From assembly GCA_013372975.1 (NCBI GenBank), contig JABXIS010000019.1:1-64000 (forward strand): 64,000 nt of DNA. Direction: 5' to 3'. Numbering within the stretch: position 1 is the first letter of the stretch; each line of letters begins with the position of its first letter. The notes under the pieces are model-generated. The model did no database searches, was not told the DNA's origin, and was given only the letters and a program-made list of their open reading frames with translations. The position numbers and the translations under genes are program-made. Positions 42,335 through 51,247 of the stretch are shown here, in pieces. This DNA comes from Alphaproteobacteria bacterium. Lineage in GTDB: Bacteria > Pseudomonadota > Alphaproteobacteria > Sphingomonadales > Kordiimonadaceae.

Positions 42335-43090
42335 ATGAGCAAAAACGACATCAATTTCGATAAACTCGACCGCGTTGAAAACGAAACAGCCCAGGAATGG
42401 GTATACCGGGCCCTGCGTTTCGCTGTTATGTCCGGACAGGTTCAGCCTGGACGAGCCCTCACGATCCGAGGCATTGCACAGATGCTGGATGTGTCAGCGA
42501 TGCCTGTCCGTGAGGCTTTGAGGCGCCTTACATCCGAAGGCGCGCTCGAATTGAAGTCGAACAGGCGCATCATGGTACCAGACCTGACACCCGCCAAATT
42601 GGCCGAACTTCTTGAACTGAGGATCATGTTGGAAGTTCATGCTGCAGAGCGCGCCCTGCCCTATGTGACCGATGAGCGCCTCGCCTTATTGCAGGAATTA
42701 AACGAGGAGCAGAACAAAGCCTTCGAGTCCCCTGACCCGCAAGGCATCATCATAGGCAACCAGGCCTTCCACAGGGCGCTGTATCTGGCCCATCCACATG
42801 CGGTGACCATGCCTATGATCGAGCGGGTTTGGCTTCAGCTTGGCCCGCTTCACAGGCTCGCACTGGCGAACCTTGAAGAGCATTATGTTACCGACAGGCA
42901 TGTGGAGATCATGAAAGCCATCGAAACCCGAAACCCATTTGGGCTAAAGGCCGCGATTGAGGCCGACATCAGGGATGGCGCGGGTTACATGACCCAGACA
43001 GAGCTTCTGGAACGCTACACCCGTGATGAGGCAGAAGACCTTTCTATGCCGGGCATTGATTATATGCGGCAGCTTGCCAAAACGGTCTGA
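42335..43090 (+). CDS. GntR-family regulator with FCD domain
   Basis: A 251-residue DNA-binding regulator. The N-terminal winged helix-turn-helix spans about 15-78 (TIRGIAQMLDVSAMPVREALRRLTSEGALEL region), and the all-helical C-terminal FCD-type ligand domain about 85-235 (LLELRIMLEVHAAERAL, NQAFHRALYLAHPH with probable metal-binding His). FCD ligands are usually small carboxylates. I start at ATG 42335 with AAGGAG just upstream. As the last gene of the rightward arm it is the obvious candidate to bind the palindromes at 33478 and 33623, perhaps sensing GABA, glutamate or a gamma-glutamyl intermediate. Convergent with ddpX, only 3 bases apart. Confidence 0.9.
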   Translation: MSKNDINFDKLDRVENETAQEWVYRALRFAVMSGQVQPGRALTIRGIAQMLDVSAMPVREALRRLTSEGALELKSNRRIMVPDLTPAKLAELLELRIMLEVHAAERALPYVTDERLALLQELNEEQNKAFESPDPQGIIIGNQAFHRALYLAHPHAVTMPMIERVWLQLGPLHRLALANLEEHYVTDRHVEIMKAIETRNPFGLKAAIEADIRDGAGYMTQTELLERYTRDEAEDLSMPGIDYMRQLAKTV

Positions 43091-43093
43091 TCG

Positions 43094-43792
43094 CTACTTC
43101 ACCGGAAAATCGAAATAGGTATCGGGGTATGGCTCGTGCCTAAGCGTGAAGTGCCACCATTCCGCTTCATAGGGCTTGAAACCTGCCGCCAGCATCTGGA
43201 TACGCAACAGCATACGGTTGGCGCGCGCTTCATCGGTTATATTGTGGGATGAGGGATGGGAAATAGGCCCGAAGAAATCCCAAGGGCTGCCCATATCCAG
43301 TTCTATGACTTCCCCATCCACAGTCACCCTCGCAATGGTCAGGTCCACTGTTGAGCCACGGCTGTGCCCTGATTTTTCGGCAATATAACCCTCAGGTACC
43401 AAACGGGTTTTGGAAATATCGGGATAAAAGCGGTCCTTATTCATGGTGTCTGCATCATCTTTTACCCAGCGCATAAAGTGATCCACTGCTCGCTGCGGGC
43501 GATAGCCATCAAATACCTTGAGGGTTAGGCCCTGAGCTTGAAGCTGATGCTGAACCAGACGCAGGGCTGTCGCAGCCTCTATACTCAAATAGGCCTTGGC
43601 GGCGACATATCCATCGACCGGCGCACCAACAAAATTGTCATTTCCTGCATAGCGCGCTTCAACAACGACGCCCGGCACAAACGAAGCCAGATCGACGAAA
43701 CCATCTGGTGCTTCCGCTGATACCTTGGGGCCTGCGGCCACACAGCTGATCATCATGACAAAAAGAATAAACCGCAAAACCCTGTCTCCCAC
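43094..43792 (-). CDS. ddpX: D-alanyl-D-alanine dipeptidase (VanX/DdpX type)
   Basis: A 232-residue zinc dipeptidase of the M15D family, cleaving D-Ala-D-Ala. A short hydrophobic signal peptide (ending KVSA) suggests a periplasmic place, matching roles in peptidoglycan turnover rather than cytoplasmic vancomycin resistance. Zinc ligands lie in SGHSRGSTVDLTI (His and Asp) and EWWHF (His, with catalytic Glu just before). VFDGYRPQRAV carries the conserved Arg. The start could be GTG 43792 or TTG 43777; the latter has a better GGGAG site and yields a clean signal. No Van regulators or ligases are nearby. Confidence 0.9.
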   Translation of the reverse strand: MGDRVLRFILFVMMISCVAAGPKVSAEAPDGFVDLASFVPGVVVEARYAGNDNFVGAPVDGYVAAKAYLSIEAATALRLVQHQLQAQGLTLKVFDGYRPQRAVDHFMRWVKDDADTMNKDRFYPDISKTRLVPEGYIAEKSGHSRGSTVDLTIARVTVDGEVIELDMGSPWDFFGPISHPSSHNITDEARANRMLLRIQMLAAGFKPYEAEWWHFTLRHEPYPDTYFDFPVK

Positions 43793-43848
43793 CTGTTGGT
43801 TGAAGAAAGACTATTGGATTAAGTGAAGGGGTAAAGAAAATTCTATAT

Positions 43849-44319
43849 CTAACTGAAGGCAACGCCGTATCGCTGGGCACAAATGAGCACAATGTGTGCT
43901 TCCTTGCTTTTGGGTTTGGGATCTTCGATCCGCTCGAGAAGCTCACGCTCGTGCTTCTTCAACATGAAATGCCCCATCAAATAGGTGCGCAGTTGTTCGA
44001 GAGATTTCAGGAGAGGCCGTCCCTCCCCTCCTGATCTGTCTGCCCTCGCCTGCCTGAGTGCTGCAGCCAAGGCATCTGCCTTACGCTGTTCTCCGGCGAG
44101 CTGACGCTGCAGACGGATAATCTCGTCAACAAGGCGTTGGTCTTCCTGCTTGGTACTTTTGAGGATCAAATCCTCGTAGCCCATGTTATATTTTTGCAGG
44201 ATCACCCGCGCTTTCCGTGCGGCAGCCAAAACTTCACCATCATAGTCGGACTGCGTCCTGGCCAAGATATTGGCCAATCTGCGTAGGTTTTCCCTATCTA
44301 TGTCGCGATGATGCGGCAT
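43849..44319 (-). CDS. Hypothetical helical protein
   Basis: A 156-residue soluble protein of unknown family. The N-terminal part (DIDRENLRRLANILARTQSDYDGEVLAAARKA, shown in pieces: DIDRENLRRLANIL, DYDGEVLAAARKA) recalls DUF2786-like domains. Next comes a coiled-coil stretch (LVDEIIRLQRQLAGEQRKADALAAAL region), then a basic helical end. I start at ATG 44319, which has GGGAGC upstream; the frame extends 8 residues further. It lies between the ddpX gene and the end of the chemotaxis operon. No function can be given; DNA binding is possible from charge. Confidence 0.62.
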   Translation of the reverse strand: MPHHRDIDRENLRRLANILARTQSDYDGEVLAAARKARVILQKYNMGYEDLILKSTKQEDQRLVDEIIRLQRQLAGEQRKADALAAALRQARADRSGGEGRPLLKSLEQLRTYLMGHFMLKKHERELLERIEDPKPKSKEAHIVLICAQRYGVAFS

Positions 44320-44382
44320 CGTTTTTGCTCCCTTGCGAATCACTTTAATAGAATCAACACGAATCTACAAGCGAATCGCAGG

Positions 44383-44414
44383 GAAAAAATAAAACCCGGC
44401 TCAAACGGCCGGGT
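44383..44414 (-). terminator. Terminator of the chemotaxis operon
   Basis: On the minus strand ACCCGGC pairs with GCCGGGT (44394-44400, 44408-44414) and is followed by TTTTATTTTTT. It lies 27 bases past the last che gene, ending the operon that starts near 55491. Confidence 0.88.
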
Positions 44415-44441
44415 CTTAAAAGGTTTCAAGACAACAATAGC

Positions 44442-45581
44442 TCAGAAGAGTTCTACATCCAAATCATCGTCTTTCACGCCAGTTTCCGGTGGCTCAGGAC
44501 GGCGATCAGTGGAATGACCTTGTGACGGTGAGGCAGCTGCCGCAGGGCCTCCCGATGATTTCTCAAGCGCCGCAGCCTTTCGGTACCGCTCCTTCAGTTC
44601 ATGCAATTGGATGGACCCTATGATCTCTTCCGCGATAGCATCTTCTTCCCTGTCATGGGCGTCAGACCGCCCTGCCAGGCTACCCGCAGCACTGCCGATT
44701 TCTGCATGATGGTCATCAAGGGAAGCCAGTACGTCGGAAAGCCCCTCAAGATACTGGTTTACCCTGTCCTGGAACTGGAACTGATGCACAAGGCTTGAAA
44801 CATCTTTGGAAATTGCTTCACTGGTTTCATAGGATTTTGCGAGCATATTCTCCAACTCGCTATTTCCTGCAAGCAGCTCAGCAAGCCCTTCGTCAATGCG
44901 CTGTTTGGCTGTGAGGCTGGCTGTCATATCAACTTCTGCAATGCCTTTGAGTGCATCAAAACCTACATTAATACCGGTTGAGATATCTGCGATCTTGTTT
45001 CGAATATTTTCTGCGGCTTCGTTGATTGAACGTGAAAGCTCCCGCACCTCGTCTGCCACCACTGAAAATCCGCGCCCGGCTTCCCCTGCACGGGTAGCCT
45101 CAATTTTTGCATTCAAAGCCAAAAGGTTAGTTTGTTTATTGATCGCTTCAATCTCTTTCATCAGCCCTTCGGCCTGCGTAACGTTTTCAACCACATCTTC
45201 AAGCCCATAAACCACCTGGACGCTCTGTTGAGACACTTGCAAAACCTTGTCGATACTTCCGGAGAGTGTTTCGTCCAAAAATTCAATCAATCGGGCAAGC
45301 GACTTATCAGAATTGGTACTGCTGATTTCGGTTGTACGGGTAAGCAGCTTGTCAATAATTGCGCTCTGATCCCGTGTTGTTGCCACAACCCCTGAAAAGC
45401 GCTCAGACAGGGTATCTGTGGCTTCCGCCACCAAATTCCTTACCAACGTGACTTCAGAAATCATGGCTCCAAAGAGGCGGCGCTCTGCCTCCGATAAGGC
45501 AAGCCACCGACGCAGCAAATCTGTCGCTTCAGGGCTTAAATCATGCTGTGTTTCCCTTGACATATCTTCATGTGTCTCCAT
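44442..45581 (-). CDS. Soluble methyl-accepting chemotaxis protein with DVELF tail
   Basis: A 379-residue receptor without membrane helices or a recognisable sensor domain. The signalling hairpin tip ([39 protein letters not shown], seen in pieces such as [15 protein letters not shown]) lies near residues 145-185. The N-terminal 60 residues have [15 protein letters not shown] and the C-terminal part contains [15 protein letters not shown], a pattern of cytoplasmic alphaproteobacterial MCP-like proteins. A proline-rich linker leads to the last residues DDDLDVELF. The pentapeptide DVELF recurs at the CheD C-terminus. Start ATG 45581 with GAAGGG inside cheB. Last gene of the che operon. Confidence 0.88.
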   Translation of the reverse strand: METHEDMSRETQHDLSPEATDLLRRWLALSEAERRLFGAMISEVTLVRNLVAEATDTLSERFSGVVATTRDQSAIIDKLLTRTTEISSTNSDKSLARLIEFLDETLSGSIDKVLQVSQQSVQVVYGLEDVVENVTQAEGLMKEIEAINKQTNLLALNAKIEATRAGEAGRGFSVVADEVRELSRSINEAAENIRNKIADISTGINVGFDALKGIAEVDMTASLTAKQRIDEGLAELLAGNSELENMLAKSYETSEAISKDVSSLVHQFQFQDRVNQYLEGLSDVLASLDDHHAEIGSAAGSLAGRSDAHDREEDAIAEEIIGSIQLHELKERYRKAAALEKSSGGPAAAASPSQGHSTDRRPEPPETGVKDDDLDVELF

Positions 45582-45584
45582 TGG

Positions 45585-46667
45585 TTAAACCCTTCGGGCA
45601 CCACCGGCCAACGCGGCCGCCTGCTTACGACTTTGGGACAAAATGGCGGAAGCCATATCGTCCAAAGGCACTTGCTTCAAGACTCCGCCAATATCATGTG
45701 CGACCTTGCACATACCGTAAACTACCGCGCTGGCTTCATCCTGGCCAAGGGTGTAGGCACCTGCTTGTTGCATCTTAAGAAGGCCTTGGGCCCCATCTTT
45801 GCCCATACCCGTTAAAATAACACCAATAGCCCTAGCCCCTGCGTTTTCCGCTACCGATTCAAACAAAACATCCACCGAGGGCCTGTGCCCTGAAACCAAA
45901 GGGCCATCATCCAAAAGGCAGACATAGTTTGCGCCAGACCGGCCAAGCCTGAGGTGCCGATCCCCCGGTGCAATATACACGTGCCCTGGCAACACCCGTT
46001 CTTTGTGCCCGGCTTCCGTCACTGTCATTGCAACCTGCTTGTTCAATCTCTCGGCAAAACTACCTGTAAATTGGTTTGGCATATGCTGAGTTATCAGAAT
46101 GGCAGGCGCATTTGCCGGCAACTCGGACAATATCTGGCCTATGGCTGTTACACCGCCGGTGGACGCACCAATTGCAACGATTTGCTCGGTAGTATCAAAA
46201 TTTACGCTCGCCCATTTCTTGGGGGCCGTGAGGCGCGCGAGTTTGGAAGGGCTGATTTCGGCCGCCGCCAATACTTTTGAGATAATTTCGTCGGCGCGCT
46301 CAAAAATTCCGTCCTTCAAATTGCCGGAGGGTTTACCCACAAAATCAACCGCGCCAATTTCAAGCGCAGCAACAGTAGCTTGTGCCCCATCCTGCGTGAG
46401 CGATGAAATCATAACGACAGGCATTGGGCGCAATCGCATGATCTTCTCGAGAAAAGACAGGCCATCCATACCAGGCATCTCGATATCCAGCGTGACGACA
46501 TCCGGATTTTCCTGCTTGATCATGCTGCGAGCAACATTTGGGTTTGGCGCCGCGCCAACTACATGCAGGTGAGGAGATGAATCCAAAACAGTAGTCAACA
46601 TCTGCCGCATCAGAGCAGAATCGTCTACAATCACGACTTTTTTTGGTTCATTTTCCATATGGCTCAT
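45585..46667 (-). CDS. cheB: Chemotaxis methylesterase/deamidase CheB
   Basis: A 360-residue response regulator-methylesterase that removes receptor methyl groups and deamidates glutamines. The receiver (1-125) has the phosphorylation Asp in VVTLDIEMPGMDG and the VMISS switch. The C-terminal esterase (about 165-350) shows the catalytic triad: Ser in GASTGG, His in ITQHMP, Asp in LTGMGKDG. The start codon overlaps the cheD stop by one base (TGATG); an ATG three codons later is also possible. Complete and typical. Confidence 0.96.
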   Translation of the reverse strand: MSHMENEPKKVVIVDDSALMRQMLTTVLDSSPHLHVVGAAPNPNVARSMIKQENPDVVTLDIEMPGMDGLSFLEKIMRLRPMPVVMISSLTQDGAQATVAALEIGAVDFVGKPSGNLKDGIFERADEIISKVLAAAEISPSKLARLTAPKKWASVNFDTTEQIVAIGASTGGVTAIGQILSELPANAPAILITQHMPNQFTGSFAERLNKQVAMTVTEAGHKERVLPGHVYIAPGDRHLRLGRSGANYVCLLDDGPLVSGHRPSVDVLFESVAENAGARAIGVILTGMGKDGAQGLLKMQQAGAYTLGQDEASAVVYGMCKVAHDIGGVLKQVPLDDMASAILSQSRKQAAALAGGARRV

Positions 46668-47302
46668 CAATCAAACAATTCCACATCGCCAGCAGAAGGT
46701 TTGGGCTGAATGATATCCTTCTGATAGCGGCTCTCTTCATTACCAATAACGTTGCTGTCGTCCACACGACGCAGCAAAAGCCGCTGCACCTTGCCGGTGA
46801 AAGGACAATAGTGAATTCGCCGTGGCTTATCTCCACCGAGGTCTTCCGCAACCGGCCTTAACCCCTCATTCCCTAAATATTGGCGGACAAACTTGATATT
46901 GCGTTCCCCCACATCAGACAAGATATTCGAAACATTTGCCCCGCCAAACAGTTTGATCTCCATATCCTCTTTCCGACAACCAGCTTTCATCAACTCGTTG
47001 ATCAGAACCTCCATGGCATAGTTGCCATACCGGAAAGCTGCTTCCAGGCCGCCCCATGATGACGGATCACTGCCTGCTGGCAACATGAAATGGTTCATGC
47101 CGCCATATCCAGTGCGAGGGTCGCGGATACAGGCTGCCACACATGACCCCAACACCGTGACAAGCATTTCATCTTCTTCTGACGCCATCCTGTATTGTCC
47201 AGGCAAAACCTTCAGAATATGGGCGCCATAACGGGAATCATAGTACCGCTTATCTGCTGGCGCCTTGGATTTGCGCCTGCGTTCTTGGACGGTACGGTTC
47301 AT
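46667..47302 (-). CDS. cheD: Chemoreceptor glutamine deamidase CheD
   Basis: A 211-residue deamidase that converts receptor Gln to Glu. The catalytic Cys lies in VTVLGSCVAACIRD, the His in GMNHFMLP, and the receptor-binding region in KLFGGANVSNIL. A basic N-terminal extension (ERRRKSKAPADKRYYD) precedes the domain. The last residues are SAGDVELFD, sharing DVELF with the MCP two genes on. It overlaps cheR by 4 bases (ATGA) and cheB by one, so cheR-cheD-cheB are tightly coupled. Confidence 0.95.
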   Translation of the reverse strand: MNRTVQERRRKSKAPADKRYYDSRYGAHILKVLPGQYRMASEEDEMLVTVLGSCVAACIRDPRTGYGGMNHFMLPAGSDPSSWGGLEAAFRYGNYAMEVLINELMKAGCRKEDMEIKLFGGANVSNILSDVGERNIKFVRQYLGNEGLRPVAEDLGGDKPRRIHYCPFTGKVQRLLLRRVDDSNVIGNEESRYQKDIIQPKPSAGDVELFD

Positions 47303-48144
47303 GCCCCACCTTTCCTGAAGGACGACCGCCCAACATTTTCAAGGCCAGCCTTTTCCCCGGCCAATGCTTCTGAATGACCGAGAAAAAGATAGCCGCCCGG
47401 CTTGAGCTTTTCCACAAAACGCGCAACCAGTTTGTCCCTGGTGTCCTTATCGAAATAGATCAGTACGTTTCGGCAGAAAATCACATCAAACGAACCCTTG
47501 AAGGGCCATTGATGCAAGAGATTCAGTTTCTTGAACCGGATCAGGTCTTTCAGTTTTTGATCAATGACCAGCTGGTTATCCGGGGCCCTGCGCGTGTATT
47601 TCTTGCGCACCGAGGGCGGCGCGTCAGCCAGATCACTCTTGGCATAAACACCTGCTTTGGCGCGGTCCAGCATGCCCGTGTCGATGTCGGTCGCCAGAAT
47701 AAGAGCGTCCCAAGCGGACAGGTCCGGCAAACTATCTGCCACCGTCATGGCGATTGAATAGGGTTCCATGCCGCTTGAGCAGCCGGCAGACCAAATTCTT
47801 AGCTTCTTCTGGCCAAGCCTTGCCGCATCCCGCACGCTCGCAGCAAGACTTTCTTTTCCCAATGTTTCAAAGTGGTGGGCCTCCCGGAAGAACCGGGTAA
47901 GGTTGGTTGTCATTGCGTTGATCAGGTTGGGCAATTCATCCTTGCCCTCTGGTGAAGAAAAATAGGCGATATATTCCTTTACCGAGAATAATCCTAACTG
48001 GCGCAAACGACGAGCCAGACGAGCATACATCATGTCAAATTTATGCTCAGCCAGCACGATGCCAGTCTGATCGTAAATCAGGCCTGAAATATAGTCGAAA
48101 TCCTTTCGACTGAACTTGAATTCCCGATCAAGGGTATTGCTCAT
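47299..48144 (-). CDS. cheR: Chemotaxis methyltransferase CheR
   Basis: A 281-residue SAM-dependent methyltransferase that methylates receptor glutamates. The N-terminal helical domain (1-80) is followed by the SAM-binding loop IWSAGCSSGMEPYSIAM, ILATDIDTGML and the DVIFCRNVLIYFD motif. It should dock on the xWxxF tail of the PAS receptor just upstream (DWSEF). No TPR extension. ATG 48144; the ribosome site is weak. Confidence 0.95.
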   Translation of the reverse strand: MSNTLDREFKFSRKDFDYISGLIYDQTGIVLAEHKFDMMYARLARRLRQLGLFSVKEYIAYFSSPEGKDELPNLINAMTTNLTRFFREAHHFETLGKESLAASVRDAARLGQKKLRIWSAGCSSGMEPYSIAMTVADSLPDLSAWDALILATDIDTGMLDRAKAGVYAKSDLADAPPSVRKKYTRRAPDNQLVIDQKLKDLIRFKKLNLLHQWPFKGSFDVIFCRNVLIYFDKDTRDKLVARFVEKLKPGGYLFLGHSEALAGEKAGLENVGRSSFRKGGA

Positions 48145-48208
48145 ACGACAGTTGTTCCACTACCACATCATTCAGGAAGGACGCAGCGCGCCCTTCCCAA
48201 CCACCAGC

Positions 48209-50629
48209 TTAGAATTCACTCCAGTCGTCATCATCATCGACAACAGTCGGCTTAGGGGCCTTTTTGGGGGCTGCTTTCTTTTTCGGCTTCGCCTTTGTCG
48301 CCTTTTGGGGTTTTGGCAATGCCTGAGGCTTCCTGCCCCGAATTGCGCGTACCTCTTCAAATTCACCTACCTCATCGACTGTGAAATAGGACATATCATC
48401 GCGCATGCTTTCAGCCTGCTCTTCAAGCGCGCGAGCTGCCGCCGTGTTCTCTTCAACCAAAGCCGAGTTTTGCTGGGTCATTTCATCCATCTCGGTGACT
48501 GCCGAATTGATTTCTTCGATGCCGGTAGCCTGCTCTTTGCTGGCCGCAGCGATCTCCGAAACAATCTCGGTAACACTCTTGATCGATTCCACAATTTCCT
48601 TCAGGGATTTACCTGCTTCGTTCACAAGCTTCACGCCGCTTTGAACCTGGTTTCCGCTATCGACGATCAATTCCTTGATATTCTTGGCCGCATCAGATGA
48701 ACGCTGGGCCAGCGTCCGCACTTCGGACGCCACAACAGCAAAGCCCTTACCTGCATCGCCTGCCCGCGCAGCCTCTACTGCGGCATTGAGGGCCAACAGA
48801 TTGGTCTGGAAGGCAATTTCGTCAATCACACCGATGATATCAGAGATTTTCTGAGACGACTCCTCGATATTAGCCATCGCCGTCACAGCTTCTTCAACAA
48901 CCCTACCACCCTCAGTGGCCACATCACGGGCATTAATCCCTTGCTGGTTGGCCTGTTGCGCATTCTCGCTGTTGGTGCGCACGGTCGCTGCCATTTCTTC
49001 CATTGCAGCGGCTGTTTCTTCAAGGGAGGAAGCCTGGGTTTCTGTGCGCTGCGACAGATCAGCGCTGCCCGCCGTGATTTCTCCGGCCGCGCCGCTTACT
49101 TCGTTCGCACTCTCGATGATCCGGCTCACGATGTCTGCCAGTTGCTCGCTGGTGGTATTACAGCTTTGCTTGAGCTCGTCGAACGTGCCTTCATAATCAT
49201 TGTGGATGCGTTGGGTTAGATCCCCTTCAGCAAGGGCCTTCAGCACTTCGACTACTTCGGCCAGGCCGGTTTCACATGTTTCAGAAATAGTGTTCATGCC
49301 AGTAGCAAGGTTTAGCATAAAGCCTTCCTTGCCATCGGTTGCGATGCGCCGGGTGAAATCGCCCGCCGCTACGGCATCTACAACATGAGCTACTTCAGAT
49401 TCAACCTGCCGTTCTTCCGTAATATTGCGCCATTCAACGATGGAGCCCAAACGGTTGCCTTTTTCATCCATTACCGGGTTGGCGATCAGGTTGAACTGAA
49501 GACTGCCGACTTTAATCTCCGCATTATAGGTAGACGTGAGCGCACCCAGCAGTGACCGTTGGTGTGCCGGATTCTTGTGGAAGACGTCAAAGCTGGAGCC
49601 AACGACAGTATCCACCTTGAAGTTCGGCAAAGACCGCTGCAGTTCGCTTTCCACGCTGCGAAGCATGCTTTCAACCGCTTTGTTCATATAGACAATATTG
49701 GTATCGGCATCAGCCACCATCACGTTGGTGGAACAGCCATCAAGCGCGATCTTGATCCGGGCATTTTCCGCTGCAATAGCGGCAGCTGCCTCCTCGGCGG
49801 CCAATCGCTCTGTAACGTCAGACCATTCAACCGACGTGCCGAACCGCTCACCGTCCCTGTCAATCACCGGATTGGCGATAAGGTCAAACGTGCGGCCACC
49901 AATTTTGATACGACTGGTGAATGTGTCGCGCAAACCGCCCGCCAGCTTGCGCTGGTGCGAGGGGTTTGCGTGAAATCCGTCAATATTGGTGCCAATCAGT
50001 TTGCTGGCATCAAAGTTAGGCAGGTCTTTCCGAATATCCGCCTCGGCAGCATCCATCATTTCCTGCATGCTTTTGTTCATATAGATGATGTTGAAATCAT
50101 TATCCGCAATCATCACATTCACTTTGGCACCATCCAAAGCGATTTTGATCTTGGCAATTTCCGCATTTTCGGCCGCTATCAGTTTTTGCTGTGTAATGTC
50201 TGTGGCGTATTTCACGACCTTGAAGGGACGGCCATTCCCATCCATGATTGGGTTATAGGACGCGTTAATCCATACTTCCTTGCCGTTCTTGCCAAGCCGG
50301 CGGAATTCACCGGCCTCGAACTGCCCATTGCGCAGCTTTTCCCAAAACATCTTGTAGTCGTTGCTGGCAGCATAGTCTGCCTCCGCAAACATGCTGTGGT
50401 GCCGGCCCTTAACTTCCTCAAGCTGATAGCCCATGGCATTCAGGAAATTCTGGTTGGCCGTGATGATTGTGCCATCGAGCTCAAACTCAATCACAGCCTG
50501 TGATCGATGGATCGCCTCTATTTGCCCAAGCAGATCAAGCATCCGCCCCTTATCTCCTTGATCGCCGCCAAAAAGGCCACGCAGGGAAGTCAGCATCCCA
50601 CTGTTTTTCTTTACACCGCCATCCATCAT
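48209..50629 (-). CDS. Soluble multi-PAS methyl-accepting chemotaxis protein with DWSEF tail
   Basis: An 806-residue cytoplasmic receptor. It has three PAS domains: about 40-160 ([19 protein letters not shown], Aer-like), 165-280 and 290-405. The last two are near-duplicates sharing IKIALDG, NV(M)-AD and YMNK patterns. A HAMP-like segment follows (about 405-470, [13 protein letters not shown]), then the signalling domain (about 500-760, tip [29 protein letters not shown] in pieces). The PAS pair resembles redox/energy-sensing receptors; no haem or FAD ligand can be assigned. The Lys/Ala/Pro-rich flexible tail ends DDDDDWSEF, matching the xWxxF pentapeptide that tethers CheR and CheB. No membrane helices. 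AGGAG precedes the ATG. Confidence 0.92.
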   Translation of the reverse strand: MMDGGVKKNSGMLTSLRGLFGGDQGDKGRMLDLLGQIEAIHRSQAVIEFELDGTIITANQNFLNAMGYQLEEVKGRHHSMFAEADYAASNDYKMFWEKLRNGQFEAGEFRRLGKNGKEVWINASYNPIMDGNGRPFKVVKYATDITQQKLIAAENAEIAKIKIALDGAKVNVMIADNDFNIIYMNKSMQEMMDAAEADIRKDLPNFDASKLIGTNIDGFHANPSHQRKLAGGLRDTFTSRIKIGGRTFDLIANPVIDRDGERFGTSVEWSDVTERLAAEEAAAAIAAENARIKIALDGCSTNVMVADADTNIVYMNKAVESMLRSVESELQRSLPNFKVDTVVGSSFDVFHKNPAHQRSLLGALTSTYNAEIKVGSLQFNLIANPVMDEKGNRLGSIVEWRNITEERQVESEVAHVVDAVAAGDFTRRIATDGKEGFMLNLATGMNTISETCETGLAEVVEVLKALAEGDLTQRIHNDYEGTFDELKQSCNTTSEQLADIVSRIIESANEVSGAAGEITAGSADLSQRTETQASSLEETAAAMEEMAATVRTNSENAQQANQQGINARDVATEGGRVVEEAVTAMANIEESSQKISDIIGVIDEIAFQTNLLALNAAVEAARAGDAGKGFAVVASEVRTLAQRSSDAAKNIKELIVDSGNQVQSGVKLVNEAGKSLKEIVESIKSVTEIVSEIAAASKEQATGIEEINSAVTEMDEMTQQNSALVEENTAAARALEEQAESMRDDMSYFTVDEVGEFEEVRAIRGRKPQALPKPQKATKAKPKKKAAPKKAPKPTVVDDDDDWSEF

Positions 50630-50670
50630 CTTCGTCTCCTAAGACCTGTTGGTCCTTGCGTAAATTCGCT

Positions 50671-51225
50671 CTATTTCGCGCCTTTAACCTGCGCTACCAG
50701 CTTCTCAACATCGAAAAGCTTGTTGATTTCCAAAAGGGCGACCATTCGGTCATCCACTGTGATCAGGCCACTAAGAAACCGCTGATCCACCTGCGTTTCC
50801 ACTTCGGGCACATCCAGTATCTGTTCGCAGTTGATCGTCAGAATGTCTGACACAGCGTCAACGAGCAGGCCCATGATCCGGTTTTCGACAGCCACAATGA
50901 TCACCACATGCAGCGGCGTTGCCTCTGTAGGTTTGCCACTGAAACGGCAGCGCAGATCAAAGATCGGCACAATAGCCCCACGCAAATTCAACACGCCGCG
51001 CACGTAATCGGGCGTGTTCGGAAGGGCTGTCACGCTTGTCCAGCCCTGAATTTCGCGAACAGCCATAATATCGATGCCATATTCAGATTTACCCACCTGA
51101 AAAGACACAAACTGAACCAGTTTGCCTGCTTCCAGTTCCTCTTCACTTCCGTCTTTCGCGACTCCTATCTCCGAAGGGTCAAAACCTTTCGGTACGGGTT
51201 CGCGGGATGCTGCGGTATTGGCCAT
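50671..51225 (-). CDS. cheW: Chemotaxis coupling protein CheW
   Basis: A 184-residue adaptor linking receptors to CheA. The CheW fold is clear: KLVQFVSFQVGKSEYGIDIM, VTALPNTPDYVRGVLNLRGAIVPIFDLR in pieces, and the SDILTINCEQI strand. About 35 residues of non-conserved N-terminus precede the domain. I start at ATG 51225 with GGAAAGGGG upstream, 22 bases after cheA; the longer frame to 51321 would overlap cheA by 74 bases. Confidence 0.95.
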   Translation of the reverse strand: MANTAASREPVPKGFDPSEIGVAKDGSEEELEAGKLVQFVSFQVGKSEYGIDIMAVREIQGWTSVTALPNTPDYVRGVLNLRGAIVPIFDLRCRFSGKPTEATPLHVVIIVAVENRIMGLLVDAVSDILTINCEQILDVPEVETQVDQRFLSGLITVDDRMVALLEINKLFDVEKLVAQVKGAK

Positions 51226-51247
51226 TTCTGCCCCTTTCCAGTTCACC

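Noticed and set aside
49559-50503. Open frame of 314 codons on the plus strand
   Set aside because: Antisense to the PAS receptor gene, which has clear domains; no independent support.
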